Origin: Microbacterium sp. JZ31
Lineage (GTDB): Bacteria > Actinomycetota > Actinomycetes > Actinomycetales > Microbacteriaceae
Reading direction: 5' to 3'
NCBI RefSeq assembly: GCF_016805985.1
Contig: NZ_CP017661.1
Coordinates: 496,001 to 560,000, forward strand
DNA: 64,000 nt
Under the pieces are notes generated by a model. It ran no database searches. It worked only from the letters and a program-made list of their open reading frames with translations, and was not told the DNA's origin. The position numbers were made by a program, and so were the translations under genes. This document shows positions 1-6,577 of the stretch, in pieces (the first letter of the stretch is position 1; each line of letters opens with the position of its first letter).

Positions 1-711
1 ATAGACCATGTAGCGGCCCGCGGTCGGGGCCTTCGCTGCGAAACGGATCTCAGGACCTGCCGTGTCGCCGGCGTGCGGCTCGTCACCTTCGGCGTGCACG
101 TGCAGATAGGCGAGGTCGCCTTCGCGCAGAGCCACCATGTGGCCGAACGCCCCGAGGTAGGGCTCCAGCGTGGTCACCGGCTCCCCGTCGCGCTCGACAG
201 TGACGGTGAGCTCGCTCGCCGACCCGGCGGTGACCTCTCCGTGGAGGGAGACGGCGTACCCGTCGACCTCGTCAGTGGTCTGCAACTCGCGCTCGACGGG
301 GGCGAAGTCGCCCGCGACCTGGACGGAGCGGCTCAGCGTGACGCCTTCGGCCCCCTCGGCCGCCGGGGTGAAGTCGGCGTACACGCGGTAGGTGCCCGCC
401 TCGTCCCAGCTCCATGGCGTGGACCAGGTGCCCGTGCTCGCATCGAGCACAGGGTGCACGTGCCGGAAGCCCGCACCATCGGTTCGGACGACGATCAGGT
501 GCAGATCCTTCTCGTGCGCGGTGTCGTAATCGGTCACCGGCTCGCCGGAATCGTCGAGGATCTCGAAGACCAGCTCTCCCTCGTCGCCGACGGCGCCAGG
601 CGCCCGGACCGGTGAGAGAAGGAAACCGCCCGCGTCGAGCGAGAGACCCTTGAGGCCGTGACCCTGGGCCTCCTTCTCGGTGTCGCCGTGCCCTTCGCCG
701 TGCGTGTTCAT
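1..711 (-). CDS. YtkA/FixH-like copper-locus protein, C terminus cut by window edge
   Basis: 237 codons are visible and the gene runs off the left edge, so the C terminus is missing. The visible part is rich in His and acidic residues and reads as one or two beta-sandwich domains (segments such as HLIVVRTDG, FRHVHPVLD and YRVYADFTP), like YtkA/FixH-type domains. It lies directly after copZ, so a copper-related, cell-surface role is inferred. The ATG at 711 has a good Shine-Dalgarno (AAGGA, six bases upstream). However, the same frame is open further upstream and encodes plausible protein (ESFASTWAEGTE), which suggests that the native N terminus is the membrane-anchor fragment at 708-836, now in another frame. 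Exact function unknown. Confidence 0.7.
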   Translation of the reverse strand, partial: MNTHGEGHGDTEKEAQGHGLKGLSLDAGGFLLSPVRAPGAVGDEGELVFEILDDSGEPVTDYDTAHEKDLHLIVVRTDGAGFRHVHPVLDASTGTWSTPWSWDEAGTYRVYADFTPAAEGAEGVTLSRSVQVAGDFAPVERELQTTDEVDGYAVSLHGEVTAGSASELTVTVERDGEPVTTLEPYLGAFGHMVALREGDLAYLHVHAEGDEPHAGDTAGPEIRFAAKAPTAGRYMVY

Positions 712-836
712 CTCAGTTCCTTCTGCCCACGTTGATGCGAAACTCTCGGGGTGACGGCGCCGGCGATGCCGAAGGCCCCGCCGAACGCCACCGCCAGACC
801 GGCCGCGTAAAGCGCGAGCCGTCCTCCTGCGTTCAT
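708..836 (-). pseudogene. N-terminal signal-anchor fragment of the YtkA-like gene, frameshifted
   Basis: A 42-codon ORF begins with ATG overlapping the copZ stop (TGATG). It encodes a typical signal anchor: short basic start, then a hydrophobic Ala/Gly/Leu stretch ending GAFGIAGAVTP. Its TGA overlaps the ATG at 711. If the four-base G run at 748-751 (C run on the coding strand) had one more base, the reading would continue as AVTPESFASTWAEGTE into the next gene, giving one membrane-anchored protein. I infer one gene broken by a single-base deletion, or a homopolymer sequencing error. The alternative is two translationally coupled ORFs. Confidence 0.5.
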
Positions 837-1045
837 CAGACACGCACCGCCGAGTAGCCGGCTTCCTCGACCGCTGCGAGGACCTTGGCGTCGTCGATCT
901 CGCCCTCGGCGGTGACGCTGAGCTTGCCGGTCTCTGCGCTGACCTGGATGTCCTTCACTCCGGGGATCTCACCGACCTCCTCGCGGATCGACATCTCGCA
1001 GTGGCCGCATGTCATTCCGGTCACCTGGTAATCGTTCGACATCAT
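836..1045 (-). CDS. copZ: CopZ-type copper chaperone (HMA domain)
   Basis: This 69-residue protein is a single heavy-metal-associated domain. The metal site is GMTCGHC (Cys13 and Cys16) near the N terminus, followed by the usual beta-alpha-beta-beta-alpha-beta pattern (VKDIQVSAETGKLSV, AAVEEAGYSAV). It should bind Cu(I) in the cytosol and hand it to a P1B-type ATPase, which would lie outside the window. The start is ATG-ATG at 1045/1042, with AAAGGGG a few bases upstream. Its stop overlaps the next gene's ATG by one base. Two CsoR-like boxes lie immediately upstream, so copper induction by CsoR derepression is likely. Confidence 0.92.
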   Translation of the reverse strand: MMSNDYQVTGMTCGHCEMSIREEVGEIPGVKDIQVSAETGKLSVTAEGEIDDAKVLAAVEEAGYSAVRV

Positions 1046-1067
1046 CGAGCCCCTTTGTTCTTCCGGG

Positions 1068-1082
1068 TACCCCTACCGGGTA
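1068..1082. promoter_or_regulatory. CsoR-like operator 1
   Basis: TACCCCTACCGGGTA is an interrupted palindrome with TACCC/GGGTA arms, matching the pattern of copper-sensing CsoR operators (G/C tracts flanked by TA). It lies 23 bases upstream of copZ. No CsoR gene is in the window, so assignment rests on the motif and the copZ context. Confidence 0.6.
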
Positions 1083-1101
1083 TGTGTATGGTGGGAACCA
1101 T

Positions 1102-1118
1102 ATACCCCCGCCGGGTAT
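1102..1118. promoter_or_regulatory. CsoR-like operator 2
   Basis: ATACCCCCGCCGGGTAT is the better of two copies, with ATACCC/GGGTAT arms. It lies 35 bp (centre to centre) from the first, in the region between divergent copZ and the E2-like gene at 1230. It could therefore control both directions. Confidence 0.6.
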
Positions 1119-1229
1119 TCCGCAAAGCCAGCGGCGATGTCTGGGACCCCGGCGGCGCGTGCGCCTGCACCCACCGACCAGAAGGGCGGAGCGCACGCGG
1201 ACCAGCCACTTCAGTTCAGGAGAAGCGCC

Positions 1230-1967
1230 ATGACCGAAGCATCCATGGACGGACGCAGATCGGAGCCCATCGCGTTCGATGCGATCCGGCGCGCAATCGC
1301 TAAGCGCGTCACCGAGAGCGCAGCGCTGCCGACTTTCACTGCCACCGCTATTGCGGACGTGGAAGCCCTCATGACGCTGCGCGCTGAGTTCAACGCTCAA
1401 CTTGGGGCCACCGGACAGAAGGTCTCGGTGAACGACTTCATCGTCCGCGCTGTCACACTCGCCCTTGCACACCATCCCGAGGTCAACGCTTCCTACTCCG
1501 GCGAAGGACGCGGCCAGATCCTCATGCACGACCGCATCAACATCGGTCTCGCCGTGGACTCGCCCGCAGGGCTCATGACCCCGGTCCTCCGTGACGCCGA
1601 TCAGGACTCTCTCACCGAGATCGCTCGCAAGACGCGCGACGTCGTTACACGCGCCCGGCTGCGCAAGCTCGGACTCCCGGATATGGCCGACGGCACCTTC
1701 ACTATCAGCAACCTGGGCATGTTCGGCGTGGACCACTTCGCCGCGCTCATAGTCCCCCCTCAGGGAGCCATCCTTGCGGTCGGAGCTGCGGCAGAACAGC
1801 TCAAGATGGTCGACGGCAAGATCGTCGCGAGACGCGTTCTCTCGTGCACGCTCACCGCCGACCACCGCATTATCCGCGGCGTCCTCGCGGCCCGGTTCCT
1901 CGGCACCCTCACCACCCTCCTCGAGAATCCGAAGAAGCTGGGCCGTACTCCGTCCGGCGCCCACTGA
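1230..1967 (+). CDS. Stand-alone 2-oxoacid dehydrogenase E2 catalytic-domain protein
   Basis: 245 residues covering only the acyltransferase (CAT-like) core of E2 subunits. No lipoyl or E3-binding domain precedes it. Family landmarks are visible: GLAVDSPAGLMTPVLRDAD (108-124), TFTISNLGMFGVDHFAALI (156-174) and a C-terminal DHRIIRG (211-217). In acyltransferases the last motif is normally DHRxxDG; His212 is kept but the Asp is Arg216, so normal acyl transfer is doubtful. The ATG at 1230 is chosen because AGGAG lies nine bases upstream. The gene faces copZ across the CsoR-like boxes, so copper control is possible. Substrate unknown; an oligomeric scaffold or moonlighting role is conceivable. 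Confidence 0.8.
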   Translation: MTEASMDGRRSEPIAFDAIRRAIAKRVTESAALPTFTATAIADVEALMTLRAEFNAQLGATGQKVSVNDFIVRAVTLALAHHPEVNASYSGEGRGQILMHDRINIGLAVDSPAGLMTPVLRDADQDSLTEIARKTRDVVTRARLRKLGLPDMADGTFTISNLGMFGVDHFAALIVPPQGAILAVGAAAEQLKMVDGKIVARRVLSCTLTADHRIIRGVLAARFLGTLTTLLENPKKLGRTPSGAH

Positions 1968-2436
1968 GTGGACGCGGATGAGCGGAATCCCTGCGGTTCG
2001 GCAGGCGGCTCGATGCCATTCGCGAGCATCGGTTCTATGAGCGCCGCCCCGAGTGGCATGACCAGCCACCGACGTTGCCGCGGCCAACGATGACCTCACA
2101 GCGAAGTTCCTGCTTGCCGGCGCAGAGTCATGGGCTCAGCTGTGCGCACTGCGCGTGCTGGCGGCGACGGTTGGAGTGTCAGCGGCCCTCGGGCTGACGG
2201 CGCAAGCTGAGCGCGCTCCTTCGCTGGGCTTATCGTCAGTTGTCGGCAGTTTCACGCGTGGGCAGTACGCTGATCGGCGCAGAGGACCGGCCCTCGCTGC
2301 GCGCTCGGCTTCGGGATACTCGAGCGCGGCGGGCCAGGGTCATCCGGTGCCGGTCGCCGCCCCTGAATAGTTGCTGTCAGGTTGGATGAGACGGATCTCA
2401 CAGATCGGTCGTCTCGCTATCTGACAAAAGCCGCGG
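1968..2436. other. Non-coding or decayed stretch
   Basis: No convincing complete gene is seen. From about 1982 one forward frame reads as plausible protein (for example DAIREHRFYERRPEWHDQP). After a one-base shift near 2060 a second frame continues (NDDLTAKFLLAGAESWAQL) to a stop at 2370. Neither part has a good start codon with a ribosome site, and G/C bias at third positions is weaker than in the neighbours. This may be a frameshifted gene remnant. The last 100 bases hold the ltrA terminator and a direct repeat. Confidence 0.3.
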
Positions 2437-2474
2437 TCAGCGGCTTGCCCTTCTGTCAGGTCGAATGAGACGGA
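2374..2474. repeat. Pair of imperfect 22-bp direct repeats around the ltrA 3' end
   Basis: Copies at 2374-2395 and 2453-2474 share CTGTCAGGT...ATGAGACGGA and differ at two internal positions. The second copy encodes the FRLIRPDR end of LtrA; the first lies beyond the stop and still reads IRLIQPDS. This looks like a local duplication of the gene's 3' end on either side of its terminator. Confidence 0.6.
2428..2446 (-). terminator. Rho-independent terminator of the ltrA operon
   Basis: A seven-base perfect stem (AAGCCGC/GCGGCTT) with a five-base loop is followed on the minus strand by CTTTTG. The ltrA stop codon (2437-2439) sits in the loop. Confidence 0.6.
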
Positions 2475-3663
2475 ACACCCGCGATAGTGATCCCAGGCGA
2501 TTTCGGGCCGGTCGCGCGGCGACCTGGTCGGACAACGCGACGGCGATGAGCATCGCGACAAGCGCTGCACCGACCACCAGCGCGGGAACCTGCCCGCCGA
2601 GCAGACCGATCGCTGCGCACGTGGGCACCGCGGCCAGGCGGGCGTAGTCCACGCGTCGCGTCGCCCGCAGATGCAGCGCGAGTTGCGCGAGGAGGAACAG
2701 GAGCGGTCCTGATATGACAGCGGTCAGCTGTGCACTTCCCAAAGGCTCCAGCGGGTGCGCGATCACGAGTTCGTCACCCACGGCGGTCAGGATGATGCCG
2801 GCGACGATCAAGACGTGCCCATATGTGTAGAGGTCTCGCGCCCGACCGGTTCGGCTCGCCTCACCGTCGAGGAACCGCTCGCCGAGCTCTCGCGTCGAGG
2901 TGAAGTACAGCCACCAGAGCGCGGCGGACCCGGCGAACGCGCTTGTGAAGGCAGCGGCCGTCGCTGCGTCGAGTTCTCGTCCGGCAGTCGTCGCCCCGGT
3001 CAAGATGATCGTCTCGCCGATGGCAGCGATCACGATCAGCCCGAACCGCTCGGTGAAGTGTCCGGTGGCGAGGTGCCAGGAGCCTGCCGGAAGCCGCGGT
3101 CGACCGGGGAGCGGAAAGAGGATGCGAGGAGCGATGTAGTCGAGGGCGAGTGCAAGCAGCCACAGCCCTGCTCTCGAGGCGCCCTCGGCCAGTCCGCCGG
3201 CGATCCAGAACACGCCCGCCGCCAGGAACCAGGCGAGGATGCGTCCGGCCTGCTCGCGTTCGATGCTGCCGCGGTCGGCCGCGACGAACGTGAGGAAAGT
3301 GTGGCGGCCGACCTGGATCGCGAGGTAGGCGGTGGCGAAGAGAAGGCCCCGCTCGCCGAAGGCGTGGGGGACGGCGATCGCCATCAGCAGACTTCCGAGC
3401 ATGAGCGCGATCAGCAGAAGGCGAACGGAATCGGTCTCCGGATCGAGTTCGTTCGTGGCCCATGTCGTGTAGTTCCACGACCACCACACGGCGAGCAGGA
3501 CGATCGCTGCCTGGCCCGCTCCGGCCCACGTGAGGTGACCTAGGAGGAGATGCGAGACCTGAGTGACCGCGAAGACGAACACGAGGTCGTAGAACAGCTC
3601 CAGCGTCGCGGCGCGCTGGGCCCCGGCATCGTCGCCGCGACGCCGGAGCCGTCCGTTCACCAC
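2437..3663 (-). CDS. ltrA: Low temperature requirement protein A (LtrA) family membrane protein
   Basis: 408 residues. The signature ELFYDLVFVFA lies at about 22-32, followed by a polytopic membrane protein with many Leu/Ala/Val-rich segments. LtrA proteins were named for a low-temperature growth defect in Listeria; their biochemical role is not established. The ATG (3663) overlaps the end of the SDR gene by seven bases, so it is the last gene of a coupled SDR-ltrA unit. The unit lies behind a promoter with TetR-type palindromes, so regulation together with the monooxygenase and SDR is likely. Confidence 0.88.
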   Translation of the reverse strand: MVNGRLRRRGDDAGAQRAATLELFYDLVFVFAVTQVSHLLLGHLTWAGAGQAAIVLLAVWWSWNYTTWATNELDPETDSVRLLLIALMLGSLLMAIAVPHAFGERGLLFATAYLAIQVGRHTFLTFVAADRGSIEREQAGRILAWFLAAGVFWIAGGLAEGASRAGLWLLALALDYIAPRILFPLPGRPRLPAGSWHLATGHFTERFGLIVIAAIGETIILTGATTAGRELDAATAAAFTSAFAGSAALWWLYFTSTRELGERFLDGEASRTGRARDLYTYGHVLIVAGIILTAVGDELVIAHPLEPLGSAQLTAVISGPLLFLLAQLALHLRATRRVDYARLAAVPTCAAIGLLGGQVPALVVGAALVAMLIAVALSDQVAARPARNRLGSLSRVFRLIRPDRRASR

Positions 3664-4349
3664 GGCAGAACGCCGACCCGGTCAGTCACGGTTCCGGTCG
3701 GTGTCGCTGGGCCGAGAGTGGCGACGCGCACCGCCGCCTCCGCTCCCTCTGCGACGCTCTGTCCGACGTGGCCTGTGAAGTCGGTCGCGGTCTGGCCGGG
3801 ATCGACCGCATTGAATCGGACGCCTGGGATCGTCTTCGCGTACTGGGTGGTGAGCATCGTGACTGCGCTCTTGGAAGAGCCGTAGGCCGCGAGCGTGTAG
3901 TGCGATTCCACCCGCGTGGGATCGTGCGTCAGCGCGAACGACCCCATCCCGCTGGTGACGTTGATCACCGAGGGGTCCGTGCCCTTCCGCAGCAGGGGGA
4001 GGAATGCGCGCGTGACCCGAACGAGCCCGAACACATTGGTCTCGTACACCTCGCGCAGCTGATCCGCCGTCATGTCCTCGGGGGCTGCGACATCACCGAG
4101 AATGCCCGCGTTGTTGATGAGGACATCCAAGTGCCCCACCTGCGCTCGCATTCTGGCAACGGCGGCCTGGACGGATGCATCATCCGTGACGTCCAGCGGT
4201 ACGAAGTGTGCGCCGAGGCGGTCGGCCGCTTTCTGTCCGGCGGCCGCGTCACGGGCGCCGATCCAGACGGCCTGGCCTGCGCCGATAAGACGACGGGCGA
4301 CCTCGTAGCCGAGTCCGCGGTTTCCGCCGGTGATGAGAGTTGTCGTCAT
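3657..4349 (-). CDS. Short-chain dehydrogenase/reductase
   Basis: 230 residues with a complete classical SDR fold: cofactor motif TGGNRGLG (7-14), NNAG (79-82), catalytic Ser133, Tyr156 and Lys160 (YGSSK). Arg and Asp residues after the second beta strand (GARDAA) suggest NADP(H) preference. It is the middle gene between the ABM monooxygenase and ltrA, and its stop overlaps the ltrA start. Substrate unknown. Pairing with an ABM quinol-monooxygenase-type protein and a TetR regulator suggests handling of a small carbonyl or quinone compound. Confidence 0.88.
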   Translation of the reverse strand: MTTTLITGGNRGLGYEVARRLIGAGQAVWIGARDAAAGQKAADRLGAHFVPLDVTDDASVQAAVARMRAQVGHLDVLINNAGILGDVAAPEDMTADQLREVYETNVFGLVRVTRAFLPLLRKGTDPSVINVTSGMGSFALTHDPTRVESHYTLAAYGSSKSAVTMLTTQYAKTIPGVRFNAVDPGQTATDFTGHVGQSVAEGAEAAVRVATLGPATPTGTVTDRVGVLPW

Positions 4350-4376
4350 TCGTCTTCCTGCCTTCGCGAATACGGT

Positions 4377-4700
4377 TCAGGCCGCGGGCCGAAAGGGACG
4401 CAGCAGACGGATCCCGTCCTCGATGGACCCGTCGATCAGCTCGAGCATCTCCGGCACGAGCGCTGCCATTCGCGGAGCCGTGAGGTGGGCATCCAGAAGA
4501 GCACGCGTCTCCCAGCGCTCGTAGATCACGAACGCGCCGTTCTCGCCGGCGACCTCGTGGGCCTCGTAATCGATGTTCCCGGGGTCGTTGCGGGACGGCG
4601 TGACCGCGGCTGCGATGAACGCCTTGAGCTCGCTTTCCCGGCCGGGCCTGGCTTTCGCCTCCCAGAGGACGGTCACGTAACCATTGGGGGTCGCTGACAT
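4377..4700 (-). CDS. Antibiotic biosynthesis monooxygenase (ABM) domain protein
   Basis: 107 residues forming one ferredoxin-like ABM domain: VTVLWEAKARPGRESELKAF at the start, the NIDYEAHE strand, the conserved YERWETRALLDAHL segment, and a C-terminal helix. Family members such as YgiN-type quinol monooxygenases act as cofactor-free dimers on quinols or polyketides. First gene of the ABM-SDR-ltrA operon, 149 bp from the divergent TetR gene. The start ATG at 4700 follows AAAGGAATC. Confidence 0.85.
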   Translation of the reverse strand: MSATPNGYVTVLWEAKARPGRESELKAFIAAAVTPSRNDPGNIDYEAHEVAGENGAFVIYERWETRALLDAHLTAPRMAALVPEMLELIDGSIEDGIRLLRPFRPAA

Positions 4701-4738
4701 GCGGGATTCCTTTCGTCGGTGCGGAACTGGGCGGGATT

Positions 4739-4763
4739 GCGTTACAGCGAATATCTGTAACGC
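4739..4763. promoter_or_regulatory. TetR-type operator, perfect 9-7-9 palindrome
   Basis: Arms GCGTTACAG and CTGTAACGC match perfectly around the seven-base spacer CGAATAT. The site lies 39 bases upstream of the ABM gene, in the divergent promoter shared with the TetR gene at 4849. Confidence 0.8.
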
Positions 4764-4796
4764 AATCTGCCCGGACTGAACGCTAGCGTCCCTTCT

Positions 4797-4821
4797 GCGT
4801 TACAGTCAATACGTGTAACGA
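4797..4821. promoter_or_regulatory. Second TetR-type operator, two mismatches
   Basis: GCGTTACAG...GTGTAACGA repeats the first operator with two changes in the right arm and the same seven-base spacer. Its centre is 58 bp from that of the first. It is the copy nearest the TetR start, fitting autoregulation. Confidence 0.75.
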
Positions 4822-4848
4822 AATGACCGAGATCACGGGAGGGACCGG

Positions 4849-5493
4849 ATGTCTGACAAGCGCCCGAACGCAGAGGCACGGACGAGCTCCGGCGGCCGCC
4901 CACGTGATCCGCTGGTCGAAGAGGCGATCATCGAATCGACGCGGATGCTGCTCGCGACGAAGGGCTATTCATCGATGACGATCGGCGACATCGTCGCGGA
5001 GGCCGGCGTGACACGTCCGACGCTGTACCGGCGCTGGCCGAACAAGTACGAGCTGGTCGTCGAAGCCCTGCAATACGGATTGCGCAAGCAACGCGAGGCG
5101 TATCCGCCCCTGGACCTCGATGGACTCACCCCGCGAGAAGCGATGGTCGAGGCGGTACGTCGTCTCGACCCACGCCTGCACAACCCTCGAGCGATGACTC
5201 TCCACGGCAACTTCATGGCGGAAGCAGAGCGCGAGCCCGGCCTGCTCGCACAGATGCGGGAGCACGGCAACCGGCCGCGATGCCAGGAACTCTCCGACGT
5301 GCTCGTCGAACTCCAACGGAGGGGAGCGGTACGGGAGGATGTGGACATCGACATGATCGTGAGCTTGTCGTTCGGCAGCTACTTCGCCGACTTCAATCGC
5401 TACGGCCGCGAAGTGCCACCCGACTACGCCGAGCAAGTCGTTGCCACGTTGTGGCCCCTCGTCGCCGGAGAGCGCGGGCCGGCGCCCGCATGA
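4849..5493 (+). CDS. TetR/AcrR family transcriptional regulator
   Basis: 214 residues. The N-terminal TetR helix-turn-helix spans about 25-70 (MTIGDIVAEAGVTRPTLYRR, then WPNKYELVVEAL). The C-terminal ligand domain (about 85-205) matches the TetR_C type found in many actinobacterial repressors. The start has GGAGGG eight bases upstream. It diverges from the ABM-SDR-ltrA operon, with two palindromic boxes between, so it is very likely the repressor of that operon and of itself. The inducer cannot be read from the sequence. Confidence 0.9.
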   Translation: MSDKRPNAEARTSSGGRPRDPLVEEAIIESTRMLLATKGYSSMTIGDIVAEAGVTRPTLYRRWPNKYELVVEALQYGLRKQREAYPPLDLDGLTPREAMVEAVRRLDPRLHNPRAMTLHGNFMAEAEREPGLLAQMREHGNRPRCQELSDVLVELQRRGAVREDVDIDMIVSLSFGSYFADFNRYGREVPPDYAEQVVATLWPLVAGERGPAPA

Positions 5494-5636
5494 GCCGGAG
5501 ATGAATCGCGTCGTGTGCGGCATCCGACACCGTTCGCGGGCCTGATCCTTCGCGGCGGCGAGGGCTTGATTCGAACACGGCGCGGCGAAATGCCGAGTCC
5601 GGTTCTCGACCCTGTCAGTCGGCGGAAGGCGGATGT

Positions 5637-5675
5637 TTCTCCTCGCGGGGCGGACGATCCGCCCCGCGAGGAGAA
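5637..5675. terminator. Strong hairpin between convergent tetR and gntR
   Basis: An 18-bp perfect stem (TTCTCCTCGCGGGGCGGA and its complement) closes on a three-base loop. It lies between two convergent genes (5493 and 5784), so a bidirectional terminator is the simplest reading. There is no long T tract on either side. The rest of 5494-5783 shows nothing recognisable. Confidence 0.65.
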
Positions 5676-5783
5676 CAGTGCCGCGACGACGGCGATCCAT
5701 TCCCCCGAACGGGCGTCGGCGCCGCTGCGTGGTCTCAGGCTAAGAGCCCGCGGAGGAGGGAGAAGCGGTGTTCATCCGCGCAT

Positions 5784-6434
5784 TCACCCGCAGGCGGGAT
5801 CGCGCGGAAGGATGCTGTACTGGCGCGAGGCCGCATCGCTCGCCGCGGCCGCGTCGCCGCGCTCGATCGCCGTGCGGAGGTCCTGCAGCGTCCCGCGCAC
5901 ATGCGCCGCTGCGGCCTCATCCGCACTTGCGTGCGCGAGGTTCCGCTCGATCGCGATCTCGACATCCGCGAGCATGCCCGCGAGGAAGCGGTTGCCGGCG
6001 GTCTCCGCCAGGCGGCGGTAGACGCGCCGTGTCGCGAGCAGTGCGGGACGGCCGGCTTCGATGTCCGCCTCGGCCTGCCGGATGACCCGGGCCAGCTCCC
6101 GCCTGTCGCGTGGGGTGAGCTGCGGCACGGCGAGCCCCACGACGGCGACGGCGTGGCATCGCGCGAAGGCGAGCGTCTCGCGGACGAGGGCGGGCGTCAC
6201 GCGCGTGACCCGGGTGAAGCGACTCGCGGCGACCTCGATGAGGCCGACGCGCGCCAGTCGCTGCAGCGCCTCGCGGATCGGCATGCGGGAGACGCCGAGC
6301 TGCTGCGCGAGCTCGGTGTCCTTGATGGCGGTGCCGGGCGCGAGGGAGCCGGCGATGATCGCGTCCTTGATCCGGTCGAAGACGATGTCGGACAGGCGCG
6401 AGGGCGTGGTGAGCGGTTCGAGCGTCGTGAGCAC
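5784..6434 (-). CDS. GntR family transcriptional regulator (FadR-like, FCD domain)
   Basis: 216 residues. The winged helix-turn-helix at about 12-75 is typical (IVFDRIKDAIIAGSLAPG, LAQQLGVSRMPIREALQRL, GLIEV). An all-alpha FCD-type ligand domain follows (about 85-205), with NRFLAGMLADVEIAIERN and a final helix. FadR-subfamily regulators bind small organic acids, often with a metal. It is transcribed in the same direction as the two LuxR genes upstream but is separated from them by 143 bp with a hairpin, so it is probably its own unit. Target unknown. Confidence 0.88.
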   Translation of the reverse strand: MLTTLEPLTTPSRLSDIVFDRIKDAIIAGSLAPGTAIKDTELAQQLGVSRMPIREALQRLARVGLIEVAASRFTRVTRVTPALVRETLAFARCHAVAVVGLAVPQLTPRDRRELARVIRQAEADIEAGRPALLATRRVYRRLAETAGNRFLAGMLADVEIAIERNLAHASADEAAAAHVRGTLQDLRTAIERGDAAAASDAASRQYSILPRDPACG

Positions 6435-6459
6435 GGGCGGCTGCGCCTCCGGATGAGGA

Positions 6460-6488
6460 CCGACGCCGGCTCGCGGGCCGGCGGTCGG
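6460..6488 (-). terminator. GC-rich hairpin after the LuxR pair
   Basis: CGCCGGC (6464-6470) pairs with GCCGGCG (6477-6483) around TCGCGG, extended by CGA/TCG with one bulged G. It lies 90 bases downstream of the second LuxR stop. No T tract follows, so termination is only inferred. Confidence 0.35.
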
Positions 6489-6577
6489 GATCGGACGGAC
6501 CCCGACGCCGGAACAGGAGGCGCGGATGTCCCGCTCTGATTCCTTGTGGCCTCTTCCGCGGGGAGCTGCCCGGGGAG

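Noticed and set aside
2155..2370. 71-codon plus-strand ORF as a gene
   Set aside because: No ribosome site, weak codon bias and no recognisable family; kept only as a possible part of a gene remnant.
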